Shown here one piece after another: positions 28,622 through 37,443 of a DNA stretch of 64,000 nucleotides; within the stretch, counting starts at the first letter, position 1; each line of letters starts with the position of its first letter. Both the position numbers and the translations under genes were made by a program. The notes under the pieces were generated by a model, which saw only the letters and a program-made list of their open reading frames with translations, was not told the DNA's origin and made no database searches. This stretch comes from Pseudooceanicola pacificus (GTDB taxonomy: Bacteria > Pseudomonadota > Alphaproteobacteria > Rhodobacterales > Rhodobacteraceae), in contig NZ_WNXQ01000009.1 of assembly GCF_009789075.1 (NCBI RefSeq), forward strand, positions 1 to 64,000, given 5' to 3'.

Positions 28622-29491
28622 CTAGAACCATTGGCCCGGTTCCATCAGCCCGAGGTCGAGCAGCTGGCGCGAGTGCCATTCGAAGGGCGCCGAGTTGTGC
28701 CAGCGGAAGGTCGGGATGTCGGAGGACGAGCCGGGGTTGCGCTTGAGCGCCTTGGCGGTCCGGAAGGAGCAGACCGCCGCGGTCAGGTTGTTGTGCCAGG
28801 GACAGGCGTAGGTGTTGTACTCTTCCTCGTTGAAGACATGGCCGGGCAGCAGCTTGAGCCCGGCGCGGGCGCGGAACAGCGAGATCCGGTCGATCTTGCG
28901 GCGGTTGGCGGGCACATGTTCCTCGAACCGCCAGCGCAGGCCGCCGAAGAAATCCAGCTGCCGCTCCTTGGGGTGGTTGTGATTGGCCGGGTCGCGGCGG
29001 GCGAGGGCGTAATAGCCCGACTTGTCGAGAAAGGCCTGCTGCGTCGAGACCGCGTTCGGGCAGGACTCGAGATCGCCGGCGTAGAGATCGACCACATAGG
29101 TCAGCATCGAGGCGCGCCGTTCCTCGGTCTGGAAGGTCAGCAGCTCGCCGACCGACCGTGTCTCGCAGAAGGGGAAGTAGAGGTATTCCGCGTTGTAGCA
29201 GTAGTAGAGCCAGATGCCGTTGGCCGCGTCGATGACGGCGTTCACCGCCGATTCCAGCGCGCCCTCGCGGGTCATGTCGTAGTCGATCCGCCAGCACAGG
29301 TGTTCCAGGTCGTCGGGCAGCTTGAACGCGGGATGGGCGAACAGGATCACCTCGGCAAAGCCCGCCACGCGGTGGTGGCGCAGGGTGGTGTCCAGTTCGA
29401 CGTCATCCTCGGCAAAGATCAGGGCGACGGGCCCCTTGGACAGGCATGGCTCGCTGGATTTGAGGAAGCTGTTGAGGTTTGGAAATCGCAT
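28622..29491 (-). CDS. Conserved protein, possible glycosyltransferase
   Basis: A 289-residue soluble protein. The N-terminal half has a nucleotide-sugar-like pattern ([20 protein letters not shown], then a hydrophobic strand VILFAHPAF), resembling glycosyltransferases of the GT2/GT92 type, but I cannot place the metal site with certainty. Later segments are rich in Trp, Tyr, His and Phe ([31 protein letters not shown]). No signal peptide or membrane segment. The ATG at 29491 gives [16 protein letters not shown]; the frame upstream is not conserved in character. Divergent from miaB, so it may have its own promoter in the 115-base gap. Confidence 0.6.
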   Translation of the reverse strand: MRFPNLNSFLKSSEPCLSKGPVALIFAEDDVELDTTLRHHRVAGFAEVILFAHPAFKLPDDLEHLCWRIDYDMTREGALESAVNAVIDAANGIWLYYCYNAEYLYFPFCETRSVGELLTFQTEERRASMLTYVVDLYAGDLESCPNAVSTQQAFLDKSGYYALARRDPANHNHPKERQLDFFGGLRWRFEEHVPANRRKIDRISLFRARAGLKLLPGHVFNEEEYNTYACPWHNNLTAAVCSFRTAKALKRNPGSSSDIPTFRWHNSAPFEWHSRQLLDLGLMEPGQWF

Positions 29492-29606
29492 CGTTGTCCC
29501 GGTCGTTTCGCCTGTGCCCCGCGGAGATTGGGTGCAATGGCCGATGATTGCAAGGCGGGGCGCTTTCGGTATAGGTAAGCGCCCTGAACCTGTGAGGGAC
29601 CTGCCC

Positions 29607-30926
29607 ATGGCCGAGGCGAGAAAGCTCTACATCCGCACCTATGGATGCCAGATGAACGTCTACGACAGCGAGCGCATGGCCGAGGCCCTGGGCGGGAACG
29701 GCTATGTCGAGGTGTCGAGCCCCGAAGAGGCCGACATGATCCTGCTGAACACTTGCCATATCCGCGAAAAGGCGGCCGAAAAGGTCTATTCCGAGCTGGG
29801 CCGCATGCGCGAGTTGAAGCTGGCGCGCCCCGATCTGAAGATCGGTGTCGCCGGCTGCGTGGCCCAGGCCGAGGGGGCCGAGATCATGCGCCGCCAGCCG
29901 ATGGTGGACCTGGTCGTCGGGCCGCAGAGCTATCACCGCCTGCCCGAGATGGAGCGCGAGGCGGGGCAGGGGGCCAAGGTGCTGGACACCGATTTCCCCG
30001 AAGAGGACAAGTTCGAAAAGCTCGAGGCCCGGCCCAAGGCGAAGCGCGGGCCCGCGGCATTCCTGACGGTGCAGGAGGGCTGCGACAAGTTCTGTGCCTT
30101 CTGCGTGGTGCCCTATACCCGCGGGGCCGAGGTCAGCCGCCCGGCCAGCCGCATCCTGGACGAGGCGCGCGACCTGGTCGACCGTGGCGTGCGCGAGATC
30201 ACCCTGCTGGGCCAGAACGTCAACGCCTATCACGGCGCCGGGCCCGATGGCGACTGGAGCCTGGCGCGGCTGATCCGCGAACTGGCCCGGATCGACGGGC
30301 TGGCGCGCATCCGCTTCACCACCAGTCATCCCAATGACATGGGCGACGACCTGATCGCGGCGCATGGCGAGTGCGACAAGCTGATGCCCTATCTGCACCT
30401 GCCGGTGCAATCCGGGTCTGACCGGATCCTGAAGCGGATGAACCGGCAGCACACGGCCGAGGGCTATCTGCGGCTGGTGGAGCGCATCCGGGCGGCGCGC
30501 CCGGATATCCTGCTGTCAGGCGATTTCATCGTCGGCTTTCCGGAAGAGACCGAGGCGGATTTCCAGGCCACGCTGGATCTGATCGAGGCGGTCGGCTACG
30601 GCAGCGCCTTCAGTTTCAAGTATTCGACCCGGCCGGGCACGCCGGCGGCGGAACGCCCCCAGGTCGCGGAGGCCGAGAAGGACGAGCGCCTGCAGCGGCT
30701 GCAGGCCCTGATCACCCGCCAGCAGCGCGCCGCGCAGGATGGCATGGTCGGGCGCGAGGTCGGCGTGCTGTTCGAGAAACCGGGGCGTATGCCCGGGCAG
30801 ATGATCGGCAAGTCGGATTACCTGCATTCCGTTGTGGTCGACGGGCCGGCGCCCGAGGCGGGCACGCTGTCGCGGGTGCGAATCCTTGCAAGCCATCCCA
30901 ATTCGCTTCTGGGCGAGTGCATCTGA
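29607..30926 (+). CDS. miaB: tRNA-2-methylthio-N6-dimethylallyladenosine synthase MiaB
   Basis: A 439-residue radical-SAM methylthiotransferase. The N-terminal domain carries cysteines in TYGCQMN, NTCHIRE and VAGCVAQ (auxiliary cluster), the radical-SAM motif is CDKFCAFC (C159, C163, C166), and a TRAM domain closes the protein. It adds a methylthio group to i6A37 of tRNAs. In related genomes it is normally followed by phoH; here three genes for exported proteins come between. Confidence 0.94.
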   Translation: MAEARKLYIRTYGCQMNVYDSERMAEALGGNGYVEVSSPEEADMILLNTCHIREKAAEKVYSELGRMRELKLARPDLKIGVAGCVAQAEGAEIMRRQPMVDLVVGPQSYHRLPEMEREAGQGAKVLDTDFPEEDKFEKLEARPKAKRGPAAFLTVQEGCDKFCAFCVVPYTRGAEVSRPASRILDEARDLVDRGVREITLLGQNVNAYHGAGPDGDWSLARLIRELARIDGLARIRFTTSHPNDMGDDLIAAHGECDKLMPYLHLPVQSGSDRILKRMNRQHTAEGYLRLVERIRAARPDILLSGDFIVGFPEETEADFQATLDLIEAVGYGSAFSFKYSTRPGTPAAERPQVAEAEKDERLQRLQALITRQQRAAQDGMVGREVGVLFEKPGRMPGQMIGKSDYLHSVVVDGPAPEAGTLSRVRILASHPNSLLGECI

Positions 30927-30937
30927 ACCTACTCGCC

Positions 30938-30966
30938 CGGCGCCGGAGCGCCGCGCACGGTTTTTC
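30938..30966 (+). terminator. Terminator of miaB
   Basis: CGGCGC-CGGA-GCGCCG stem-loop followed shortly by CACGGTTTTTC, 11 bases after the stop. Confidence 0.65.
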
Positions 30967-31049
30967 GGCAACCACACCCTGCGCGGACATCCGGACCGGG
31001 CCGGGGCCGCCCGAAGGTGGCTCTGCAAAGCTGCATTCTTGACAAGGTT

Positions 31050-31077
31050 TTGACAAATTCTCTGGCGGGCTTATGTT
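31050..31077 (+). promoter_or_regulatory. Promoter of the exported protein gene at 31260
   Basis: TTGACA (31050-31055), 16-base spacer, TATGTT (31072-31077). A second TTGACA sits at 31039-31044 without a matching -10. Confidence 0.6.
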
Positions 31078-31259
31078 CATCACGTCATGAGTCTGGCTTT
31101 GCGGCAGGCGACTTTCCGCGAGTGGGGCTCATGTCATCCGATGGACTGGCATGACCTGACACAGCGCTGTCGGGGCTGTGATGAACATGCCCCGGCACTG
31201 ATGGGCCGGGTGTGTCTTCCGTCAAGACTGGGTCATCACATAAGCCTGGGGGGCTTGAC

Positions 31260-31577
31260 ATGAAACTAGCGATCCTGACCGCGCTTGCGGTCGCCGGACT
31301 GGCGACCGAGGCGCCTGCACACGACTATGCCTACACGTTCCAACCTTCGAACCACGTCATCGTGGTCAGCTGCTATCGCGGCCCTTGGAAACAGGTGATC
31401 TGGGATCACCCGAACGCCAAGTTCATCGATAGCCTGGTGGCCATCGGCTATGACTTCCCGACGTCGGAAGCGATTGCCAACCGGATCTGCCGTGACCAGA
31501 ACCTCGTCTTCGATCCCGAAGGCCTGAAGGCCACGATGAAGCGGATCTACATGAGCTCGCCCGTCAGCAAGAGCTGA
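31260..31577 (+). CDS. Small exported protein, unrecognised
   Basis: A 105-residue protein with a short Sec signal (MKLAILTALAVAGLATEAPA, cleaved near 20). The mature part has a pair of cysteines (VSCYRGPWKQ and NRICRDQN) that could form a disulfide. Not recognised. It is the first of three exported-protein genes inserted between miaB and phoH, and has its own promoter. The upstream in-frame ATG at 31212 would spoil the signal peptide. Confidence 0.65.
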   Translation: MKLAILTALAVAGLATEAPAHDYAYTFQPSNHVIVVSCYRGPWKQVIWDHPNAKFIDSLVAIGYDFPTSEAIANRICRDQNLVFDPEGLKATMKRIYMSSPVSKS

Positions 31578-32040
31578 TACGGGCACGTCGACCGGGCCGG
31601 TCCCTCCGGGGGCGGCACTGGTCGCCGCAATACCACGGCCGCGCAGACAATCCGCGCGGGCAGCGTCACAGCCGGGCGTATGGGTGGGGGCACCCGCTGA
31701 ACGGCAGGACGACAGGCCAGGCGCCTGAAAACGCCACGGGCGAGAATCATATTTTCGCCATGCAATCGCCATGAACCGGCGATTAAGTCATAAAAATTGC
31801 CAAAATCTTACCAGCGCCGGATCGGGGAAAGCCCCGAAACCGGCCGATAGCATGGTGTTTCGGGAACAATGCTATCAAACCAAGGTCTCTGGTTCGATCT
31901 GCGACACAATATGTGGTGAAATATCCTTCACTTTGTGGCATTAGGCGGTAAGGTATCAATCAGACTAAAATCATTTGGACCCGCATCGCTGTCATCGGCG
32001 GTCTCGCGCGGGTCCGGGGGACCGACAAAGGATTACCGCC
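31578..32040. other. 463-base intergenic region before the OmpA-like gene
   Basis: No gene recognised. Unusually AT-rich for the window between 31770 and 31980. Contains a small GC hairpin (CGGGG-AAAG-CCCCG at 31823-31836) and the inverted repeat GATAGCAT/ATGCTATC (31846-31876). The promoter of the OmpA-like gene is likely here, but I could not fix it. Confidence 0.45.
31846..31876. promoter_or_regulatory. Inverted repeat GATAGCAT-N15-ATGCTATC
   Basis: A perfect 8-bp inverted repeat with 15-base spacing (centres about 23 bases apart), 165 bases before the OmpA-like start. No T-run follows. Operator or RNA stem; role unknown. Confidence 0.4.
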
Positions 32041-32598
32041 GTGGCGAAACTGCTCTTCAGAACCATTTCGAGCGTCGCGGGTGCTGTGGCAGCCGCCGTG
32101 TTCGCAACCCTCGTCAGCTCGGCGCCCGCAATGGCGCAGAGCGAGCCCTATATTCCCACCATCTGGGTCGATCCCGATGGCTGCGAACACTGGGCGATGG
32201 ATGACGGTGCCGAGGGGTACATGACCCCGCATGTCAACCGCCAGGGGATCCCGGTCTGCCGCCGGGGCAACGTCTGCGGCGTGATGAACACCGACCAGTT
32301 CTTTGCCACCGATAAATACTGGATCAGCCCGGCCAACCAGCAGCGCCTGGCACAGTTCTTCAAATCGGCCAATGCGACCTCGTTCATCATCGTGGGTCAC
32401 ACCGACAGCCGGGCTTCGGACGAATACAACATGAAGCTCAGCTACAACCGCGCCAATGCCGTGGCCAAGGTCGCCGCATCGACCGGCGCCAAGATCGCCG
32501 ACGTGCGCGGCTATGGCGAGCGTATGCCGCGCGCCTCCAATGGCACCGCGGCCGGCATGGCGCAGAACCGCCGCGTCGAAATCATCTGCATCCGCTGA
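32041..32598 (+). CDS. OmpA-family exported protein with WVDPxGCxHW motif
   Basis: A 185-residue protein. Sec signal at ~1-32 (ending PAMAQ). Residues ~40-75 hold IWVDPDGCEHWAMDDGAEGY and GIPVC, a segment shared with the lipoprotein encoded next. Residues ~95-185 are an OmpA C-terminal (peptidoglycan-binding) domain: VGHTDSRASDEYN, the family's LSYNRANAVA, and QNRRVEI. It thus probably tethers to the cell wall from the periplasm or outer membrane. The GTG start at 32041 has AAAGGA 8 bases before; no ATG fits the signal. Confidence 0.78.
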   Translation: MAKLLFRTISSVAGAVAAAVFATLVSSAPAMAQSEPYIPTIWVDPDGCEHWAMDDGAEGYMTPHVNRQGIPVCRRGNVCGVMNTDQFFATDKYWISPANQQRLAQFFKSANATSFIIVGHTDSRASDEYNMKLSYNRANAVAKVAASTGAKIADVRGYGERMPRASNGTAAGMAQNRRVEIICIR

Positions 32599-32612
32599 GA
32601 GGGGACCACCCA

Positions 32613-32945
32613 ATGAACATCGTCAAGACCATCGCGGGTGTCGGCCTCATCGGCTCCATTGCCGCGTGCCACCCGGTGCCCGTGCCGGGCGACAAGAGCC
32701 GCGACTACGGTTTCAACAGCCACCACCTGAGCACCATGAAAGCCGGCATCTGGGTCGACCCGAACGGCTGCGATCACTGGATCATCGACGACGGCCTCGA
32801 AGGCTACCTGTCGCAGCGGCTCGACCCCTATGGCAAGCCGGTCTGCTCGGGCGTGGCCCCGCCGAACACCGCCAACGGTCCGTTCAAGCGGGCCGGGTCG
32901 ATCACCGACCCCTCGTCGGGCACGGTGAAGAAGACCTCGGGCTGA
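32613..32945 (+). CDS. Lipoprotein with WVDPxGCxHW motif
   Basis: A 110-residue predicted lipoprotein: signal with lipobox GSIAAC (cysteine at 19). The mature part contains IWVDPNGCDHWIIDDGLEGY and GKPVC, matching the neighbouring OmpA-family protein residue by residue in spacing. It has no OmpA domain. Fourteen bases separate the two genes and a terminator closes the pair, so they are one transcript and probably partners in the envelope. Function unknown. Confidence 0.72.
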   Translation: MNIVKTIAGVGLIGSIAACHPVPVPGDKSRDYGFNSHHLSTMKAGIWVDPNGCDHWIIDDGLEGYLSQRLDPYGKPVCSGVAPPNTANGPFKRAGSITDPSSGTVKKTSG

Positions 32946-32981
32946 GGCGACGGCGCGTGAGGCGCGACATATCGAACAAGG

Positions 32982-33014
32982 ATGCCGCAGGGGGAAACGC
33001 CTGCGGCATTTTTC
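32982..33014 (+). terminator. Terminator of the WVDP gene pair
   Basis: ATGCCGCAGG / CCTGCGGCAT, 10-bp perfect stem with 8-base loop, followed by TTTT. Confidence 0.9.
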
Positions 33015-33103
33015 ATGCCGATTCGGGACTGTTACCGCAATGTGACTTGCACGGCGCGGCCGCGCTTGGCACGCTCACCCCAACCAGGTGCAAGGAGAAC
33101 TGA

Positions 33104-34117
33104 TTGGCCACCACAGTGCTGCCCCCGCCGATGGACGATACTGCACTCAGCGAAGTCCAGATCGACTTTCCAGACAATTTCCTGCTGATCGCGTTGTGCG
33201 GCGAATACGACCGCAATCTTGCCGAGATCGAACAGAAGCTCTCGGTCCAGATTCTCAGGCGCGGCAATCACCTGGTGGCCATCGGTGAAAAGGATGCGGC
33301 GGATCGCACGATTGCCCTGCTCAAGTCGCTCTATTCCCGCCTTGAGGCCGGGCGCGAGGTCGGATCGGCCGATATCGACCGCGAGCTGCGGATGAACGCG
33401 CCGGAACCTCAGCGCCCCACCCGTGACGGGAACCAGTTCGAGATGTTCTCGGCCGGCCAGGTCGAGATCAAGACCCGCAAGAAGATGGTCGAGCCCCGGA
33501 CGGAGGCGCAGAAGGCCTATGTCCAGAACCTGTTCCAGAACGAGCTCTGCTTTGGCATCGGCCCGGCGGGCACCGGCAAGACCTACCTCGCCGTGGCCGT
33601 GGGCGTGTCGATGTTCATCGAGGGGCATGTCGACAAGATCATCCTGTCCCGTCCCGCCGTCGAGGCGGGCGAAAAGCTGGGCTATCTGCCCGGCGACATG
33701 AAGGACAAGGTCGATCCCTACATGCAGCCGCTCTATGACGCGCTGAACGATTTCCTCCCCGGCAAGCAGTTGCAGAAGATGATGGAGGAAAAGACCATCG
33801 AGATCGCGCCGCTGGCCTTCATGCGGGGGCGGACGCTGTCGAATGCCTTTGTCGTGCTCGACGAGGCGCAGAACGCGACCACGATGCAGATGAAGATGTT
33901 CCTGACCCGCCTGGGCGAGGGGTCGCGCATGGTGATCACCGGCGACCGCACCCAGGTCGACCTGCCGCGCGGCGTCTCCTCGGGCCTGTCGGATGCCGAG
34001 CGGATCCTCAAGGCCATCCCCCGGATCAGCTTCAACTATTTCACCGCCAAGGATGTCGTGCGCCACCCGCTGGTGGCCGCGATCATCGAAGCCTACGACG
34101 CCGACGCCCCAGCCTGA
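33104..34117 (+). CDS. PhoH family ATPase (PhoL/YbeZ type)
   Basis: A 337-residue PhoH-like protein. An N-terminal KH-like region precedes the P-loop GPAGTGKT (~153-160) and Walker B VVLDEAQNAT (~249-258), with ITGDRTQVDLP as motif III. In this conserved order the protein works with YbeY, encoded downstream, in RNA/ribosome maintenance. The start is the TTG at 33104, supported by AAGGAG six bases before; the protein then reads MATTVLPPP. Confidence 0.9.
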   Translation: MATTVLPPPMDDTALSEVQIDFPDNFLLIALCGEYDRNLAEIEQKLSVQILRRGNHLVAIGEKDAADRTIALLKSLYSRLEAGREVGSADIDRELRMNAPEPQRPTRDGNQFEMFSAGQVEIKTRKKMVEPRTEAQKAYVQNLFQNELCFGIGPAGTGKTYLAVAVGVSMFIEGHVDKIILSRPAVEAGEKLGYLPGDMKDKVDPYMQPLYDALNDFLPGKQLQKMMEEKTIEIAPLAFMRGRTLSNAFVVLDEAQNATTMQMKMFLTRLGEGSRMVITGDRTQVDLPRGVSSGLSDAERILKAIPRISFNYFTAKDVVRHPLVAAIIEAYDADAPA

Positions 34118-34337
34118 GGCATCGCGCCCGGCCCATGAGTGTCACGACAAGCCCCGCGATGATCCCCCGGACCGTCGCGGGGATTTGCGTTTCTGCCGGT
34201 CCGGGAAAGGCCGCCGTGCCGGTTCCGCGCCTCGGGCACGGCAACGGCCTGCCCTTCGGGCATCGCGCACTCCGCGCCTTGCACGGGCAAGGCTTATCCC
34301 GATGGCGCGCGATGCGGCCCGATGATATGCGCGGGCC

Positions 34338-34862
34338 ATGACACTGGTTGATTGCCTGACGGAAGATCCCCGCTGGGACGCGGCGGGGCTGGAACCCCTG
34401 GCCGAGGCCGCGGCGCGGGCCGCGCTGGCGGGCGCGGGGCTGGATCCCGACGACTGGGCGATTTCGCTGCTGGCCTGCGACGATGCGCGCATCGCGGTGC
34501 TGAACGCCGAATTTCGCGGCAAGCCGGTGCCCACCAACGTGCTGTCCTGGCCCTCGGACGACCGCGCGGCGCAAGAGCCGGGCGCCACCCCCGACCCGCC
34601 CGACCCCGAGGACGCCATGCCGGGCGAGCCGGCCGAGCTGGGCGATATCGCGATCTCCTACGACACATGTCTGCGCGAAGCGCAGGCCGGGGGTCTTGCA
34701 CTTGGCGATCACGCAACCCACCTGATCGTTCATGCCGTGTTGCATCTTCTCGGCTACGATCACGAGCGTGACGAAGATGCCACTTTGATGGAAACGCTGG
34801 AAACGGCCATACTTGGCAAGATGGGTCTGCACGACCCATATGCACCAATGCCGGACGTTTAG
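34338..34862 (+). CDS. ybeY: Endoribonuclease YbeY
   Basis: A 174-residue metal-dependent RNase. The zinc motif H-x3-H-x5-H is intact in HAVLHLLGYDH (~131-141), and the conserved TNVLSWP segment lies near 56-62. It acts in 16S rRNA 3'-end maturation and ribosome quality control. An insert rich in Pro and Asp (~70-95) lengthens the usual loop. It lies 220 bases after the phoH-like gene and 24 bases before corC. Confidence 0.92.
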   Translation: MTLVDCLTEDPRWDAAGLEPLAEAAARAALAGAGLDPDDWAISLLACDDARIAVLNAEFRGKPVPTNVLSWPSDDRAAQEPGATPDPPDPEDAMPGEPAELGDIAISYDTCLREAQAGGLALGDHATHLIVHAVLHLLGYDHERDEDATLMETLETAILGKMGLHDPYAPMPDV

Positions 34863-34886
34863 GGCCGGCGGCACCGGAAGGGACCG

Positions 34887-35807
34887 ATGGGCGACACCAC
34901 CGACGGGTCTTTGACCGCAGCGCAGGGCGCGCTGCCGCAAGGCCAGATCAGCGCAGCGGGCACGGGCAATCCGCCCGCAACGCCGCGCGACAGCTTTTTC
35001 TCCCGTATTTTCAAGCGTCGGAGCGAACCGGCCCGGCCCGAGGGGGGCACGGCGCCAAACCCGGTATCGGCCCCACGGCCAACCCACGGGCTGGTGAACC
35101 TGCGCCGCATGCGGGTCGAGGACGTATGCGTGCCCAAGGCCGATATCGTCGCCGTGCCCTCCACGATCAGCCGGGACGAGCTGGTCAAGGTGTTCCGTGA
35201 TTCGGGCATGACGCGCCTTCCGGTCTATCAGGGGACGCTGGATACGCCCGTCGGGCTGGTCCACCTCAAGGATTTTGCGCTCAAGCACGGGTTCAACGGA
35301 TCCGGTGGCCGGTATTCGCTCAAGAACCTGCTGCGCCCGCTGCTGTTCGTGCCGCCCTCGATGCCGATCGGCGTGTTGCTGCAAAAGATGCAGACCGAAC
35401 GCCGTCACATGGCGCTGGTGATCGACGAATACGGCGGGGTCGACGGGCTGGTCACGATCGAGGATCTGATCGAACAGGTCATCGGCCAGATCGAGGACGA
35501 ACATGACGTGGACGAGGACAAGCTCTGGACGCGCGAGAAATCGGGCGCCTGGCTGGCCCTCGCCAAGGCCCCGCTTGAGGATTTCGAGGCCGAGACGGGT
35601 GTTTCCCTGACCGAACACGAAAGCGTGGACGAAGAGGAAATCGACACCCTCGGCGGCCTCGTCTTCATGCTGTCGGGCCGGGTGCCCGCGCGGGGCGAGG
35701 TGGTCGAACACCCCGCCGGCCATGAATTCGAGGTGGTGGATGCCGATCCCCGCCGGATCAAGCGCCTGAGGGTCCGACTGAACCACCGCGAACCGGCGGA
35801 TGCCTGA
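34887..35807 (+). CDS. CorC/HlyC-type CBS-domain protein
   Basis: A 306-residue cytoplasmic protein. A Pro/Ala-rich head of about 70 residues is followed by two CBS domains (~75-200, with VPKADIVAVP, MTRLPVYQGT and LVIDEYGGVDGLVTIEDLIEQ) and a CorC_HlyC domain (~215-300). Family members bind adenosine nucleotides and are linked to Mg/Co efflux. No membrane segment. Its end overlaps the lnt start by 8 bases, so they are translationally coupled. Confidence 0.88.
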   Translation: MGDTTDGSLTAAQGALPQGQISAAGTGNPPATPRDSFFSRIFKRRSEPARPEGGTAPNPVSAPRPTHGLVNLRRMRVEDVCVPKADIVAVPSTISRDELVKVFRDSGMTRLPVYQGTLDTPVGLVHLKDFALKHGFNGSGGRYSLKNLLRPLLFVPPSMPIGVLLQKMQTERRHMALVIDEYGGVDGLVTIEDLIEQVIGQIEDEHDVDEDKLWTREKSGAWLALAKAPLEDFEAETGVSLTEHESVDEEEIDTLGGLVFMLSGRVPARGEVVEHPAGHEFEVVDADPRRIKRLRVRLNHREPADA

Positions 35808-37356
35808 CACACCCGGTGCAGGGCCGGGCCGCTGGCGCCGTCTGCGCGCGCGCTTCGGGCCCCCGGCCTCGCGCCTGGGGCTCTGGCTTGCGGTTGCGGC
35901 CGGGTTGGCGGCGGCAAGCGGGCAGGCCCCGCTGAACCTCTGGCCCGTGGCGATCCTGGGATTTGCCCTGCTGGCCTGGCTCTACGACCGCGCCCCCGAC
36001 CTGCGCAGCGCCGCCTGGACGGGATGGGCCGCCGGCACCGCCTATTTCGCCGCGGCCCTGTCCTGGATCGTCGAGCCGTTCCTGGTCGACATCGCCCGGC
36101 ACGGCTGGATGGCGCCCTTTGCGCTGATCCTCATGGCCGGAGGGCTGGCGCTGTTCTGGGCCGCCGCTTTCGCCCTGGCGCAGGCCCTGGCCCCGCGCGG
36201 GGCGATGCGCCTGCCCGCCTGGGTTGCGGCCTTCACCCTGGCCGAAATGCTGCGCGGGGTGGTCTTCACCGGCTTTCCCTGGGCGCTGGTGGGCCATGCG
36301 CTGATCCCCTCGCCGCTGATCCAGGCCGCCGCCTGGGTCGGGCCGGACGGGCTGACCCTGCTGGTGCTCTCCTTTGCCGCGCTTCTGGCCGTCATCCCCC
36401 GGGCGCCGCTGCCCGCCGCGCCGGTGGCGCTGCTGGTGGGGGCCGGGCTGCTGTGGAGCGCGCCGATGATGGCATCGCGCCCGCCCGCGACGCCGCCCGA
36501 TGCGCCGGTGCTGCGGCTGATGCAGCCCAATGCCTCGCAGCGCGAGAAATGGGATCCCCGGATGATCCCCGTCTTCCTCGACCGGATGCTGGCCTATTCG
36601 TCGGAACCGCCGGTGCCGGCCGTGGCGATCTGGCCCGAAACCTCGGTTCCCGCCTGGCTGGACGAGAATTCCGCGCTCCTGCCGGTGATCGCCGGGCAGG
36701 CGCAGGGGGCGCTCAGCGTGATCGGCATCCAGCGGGGCGAGGGCGAGCGGGTGTTCAACACGCTGGCCGTGCTGAACCCCGACGGCGGCATCCGCGACGT
36801 CTATGACAAGCACCACCTGGTGCCTTTCGGGGAATACATGCCGCTTGGCGACCTGTTCGACCGGGTCGGCATCTCGGCCCTCGCCGCGCGGCGGGGCAAC
36901 GGCTACACCCCCGGGCCGGGCCCCCACCTGATCGACCTGGGCGCAGCGGGCAAGGCCCTGCCGCTGATCTGCTACGAGGCGGTCTTTCCCCGCGATGTCG
37001 CCGCCGCGCCGGAGCGGCCCGACCTGCTGCTGCAGATCACCAACGACGCCTGGTTCGGCACCTTCTCGGGCCCCTATCAGCACCTGGCGCAGGCCCGCCT
37101 GCGCGCGGTGGAACAGGGTCTGCCGATGATCCGCGTGGCCAATACCGGTGTTTCCGCCGTCATCGACGCGACCGGCCAGGTGCTGGGATCCATCCCCCTG
37201 GGACAGGCCGGATACCTCGACATGGCACGCCCCTCGGCGGCGGGTCCCACGCTCTATGCGCGGATTGGCGGGTGGCCGGTGACAATACTGGTGATTGTGA
37301 TGCTTCTGGTGGCGCTCGGGCACCAGTCGGCGCGGTTCCGCAAGAACAGCCATTGA
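35800..37356 (+). CDS. lnt: Apolipoprotein N-acyltransferase
   Basis: A 518-residue inner-membrane enzyme that adds the third acyl chain to lipoproteins. Six or more hydrophobic segments fill ~25-225; the periplasmic nitrilase domain follows with the triad E280 (IWPETSVP), K337 (YDKHHLVPFGEY) and C391 (PLICYEAVFP). A final membrane helix sits near 495-515. Works on the lipoproteins made in this cell, including the one encoded at 32613. Confidence 0.94.
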   Translation: MPDTPGAGPGRWRRLRARFGPPASRLGLWLAVAAGLAAASGQAPLNLWPVAILGFALLAWLYDRAPDLRSAAWTGWAAGTAYFAAALSWIVEPFLVDIARHGWMAPFALILMAGGLALFWAAAFALAQALAPRGAMRLPAWVAAFTLAEMLRGVVFTGFPWALVGHALIPSPLIQAAAWVGPDGLTLLVLSFAALLAVIPRAPLPAAPVALLVGAGLLWSAPMMASRPPATPPDAPVLRLMQPNASQREKWDPRMIPVFLDRMLAYSSEPPVPAVAIWPETSVPAWLDENSALLPVIAGQAQGALSVIGIQRGEGERVFNTLAVLNPDGGIRDVYDKHHLVPFGEYMPLGDLFDRVGISALAARRGNGYTPGPGPHLIDLGAAGKALPLICYEAVFPRDVAAAPERPDLLLQITNDAWFGTFSGPYQHLAQARLRAVEQGLPMIRVANTGVSAVIDATGQVLGSIPLGQAGYLDMARPSAAGPTLYARIGGWPVTILVIVMLLVALGHQSARFRKNSH

Positions 37357-37390
37357 CGCCCCGGTGCCCGACACTTAGGCACAAGGGGGT

Positions 37391-37437
37391 CCTGCCACAA
37401 CGGCTTCCTGACGTGGCAGGCAAACTTTATCGGAGCA
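37391..37437 (+). ncRNA. SAM/SAH riboswitch before metK
   Basis: The stem CCTGCCAC (37391-37398) / GTGGCAGG (37413-37420) encloses AACGGCTTCCTGAC, and CGGAGCA (37431-37437) follows after an A/T-rich linker. GCTTCC of the loop can pair with GGAGC, the Shine-Dalgarno of metK, making an H-type pseudoknot. This is the SAM/SAH riboswitch known from Rhodobacterales metK leaders; ligand binding hides the ribosome-binding site, so high SAM (or SAH) lowers MetK synthesis. Confidence 0.92.
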
Positions 37438-37443
37438 CCTTCA

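Larger units (their letters stand above)
30927..31259. other. 333-base intergenic region after miaB
   Basis: Holds the miaB terminator (30938-30966) and a promoter (31050-31077) for the exported protein at 31260, leaving a leader of about 175 bases. No gene or recognised RNA in the leader, although TCATGTC...GGCATGACC segments could pair. Confidence 0.5.
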
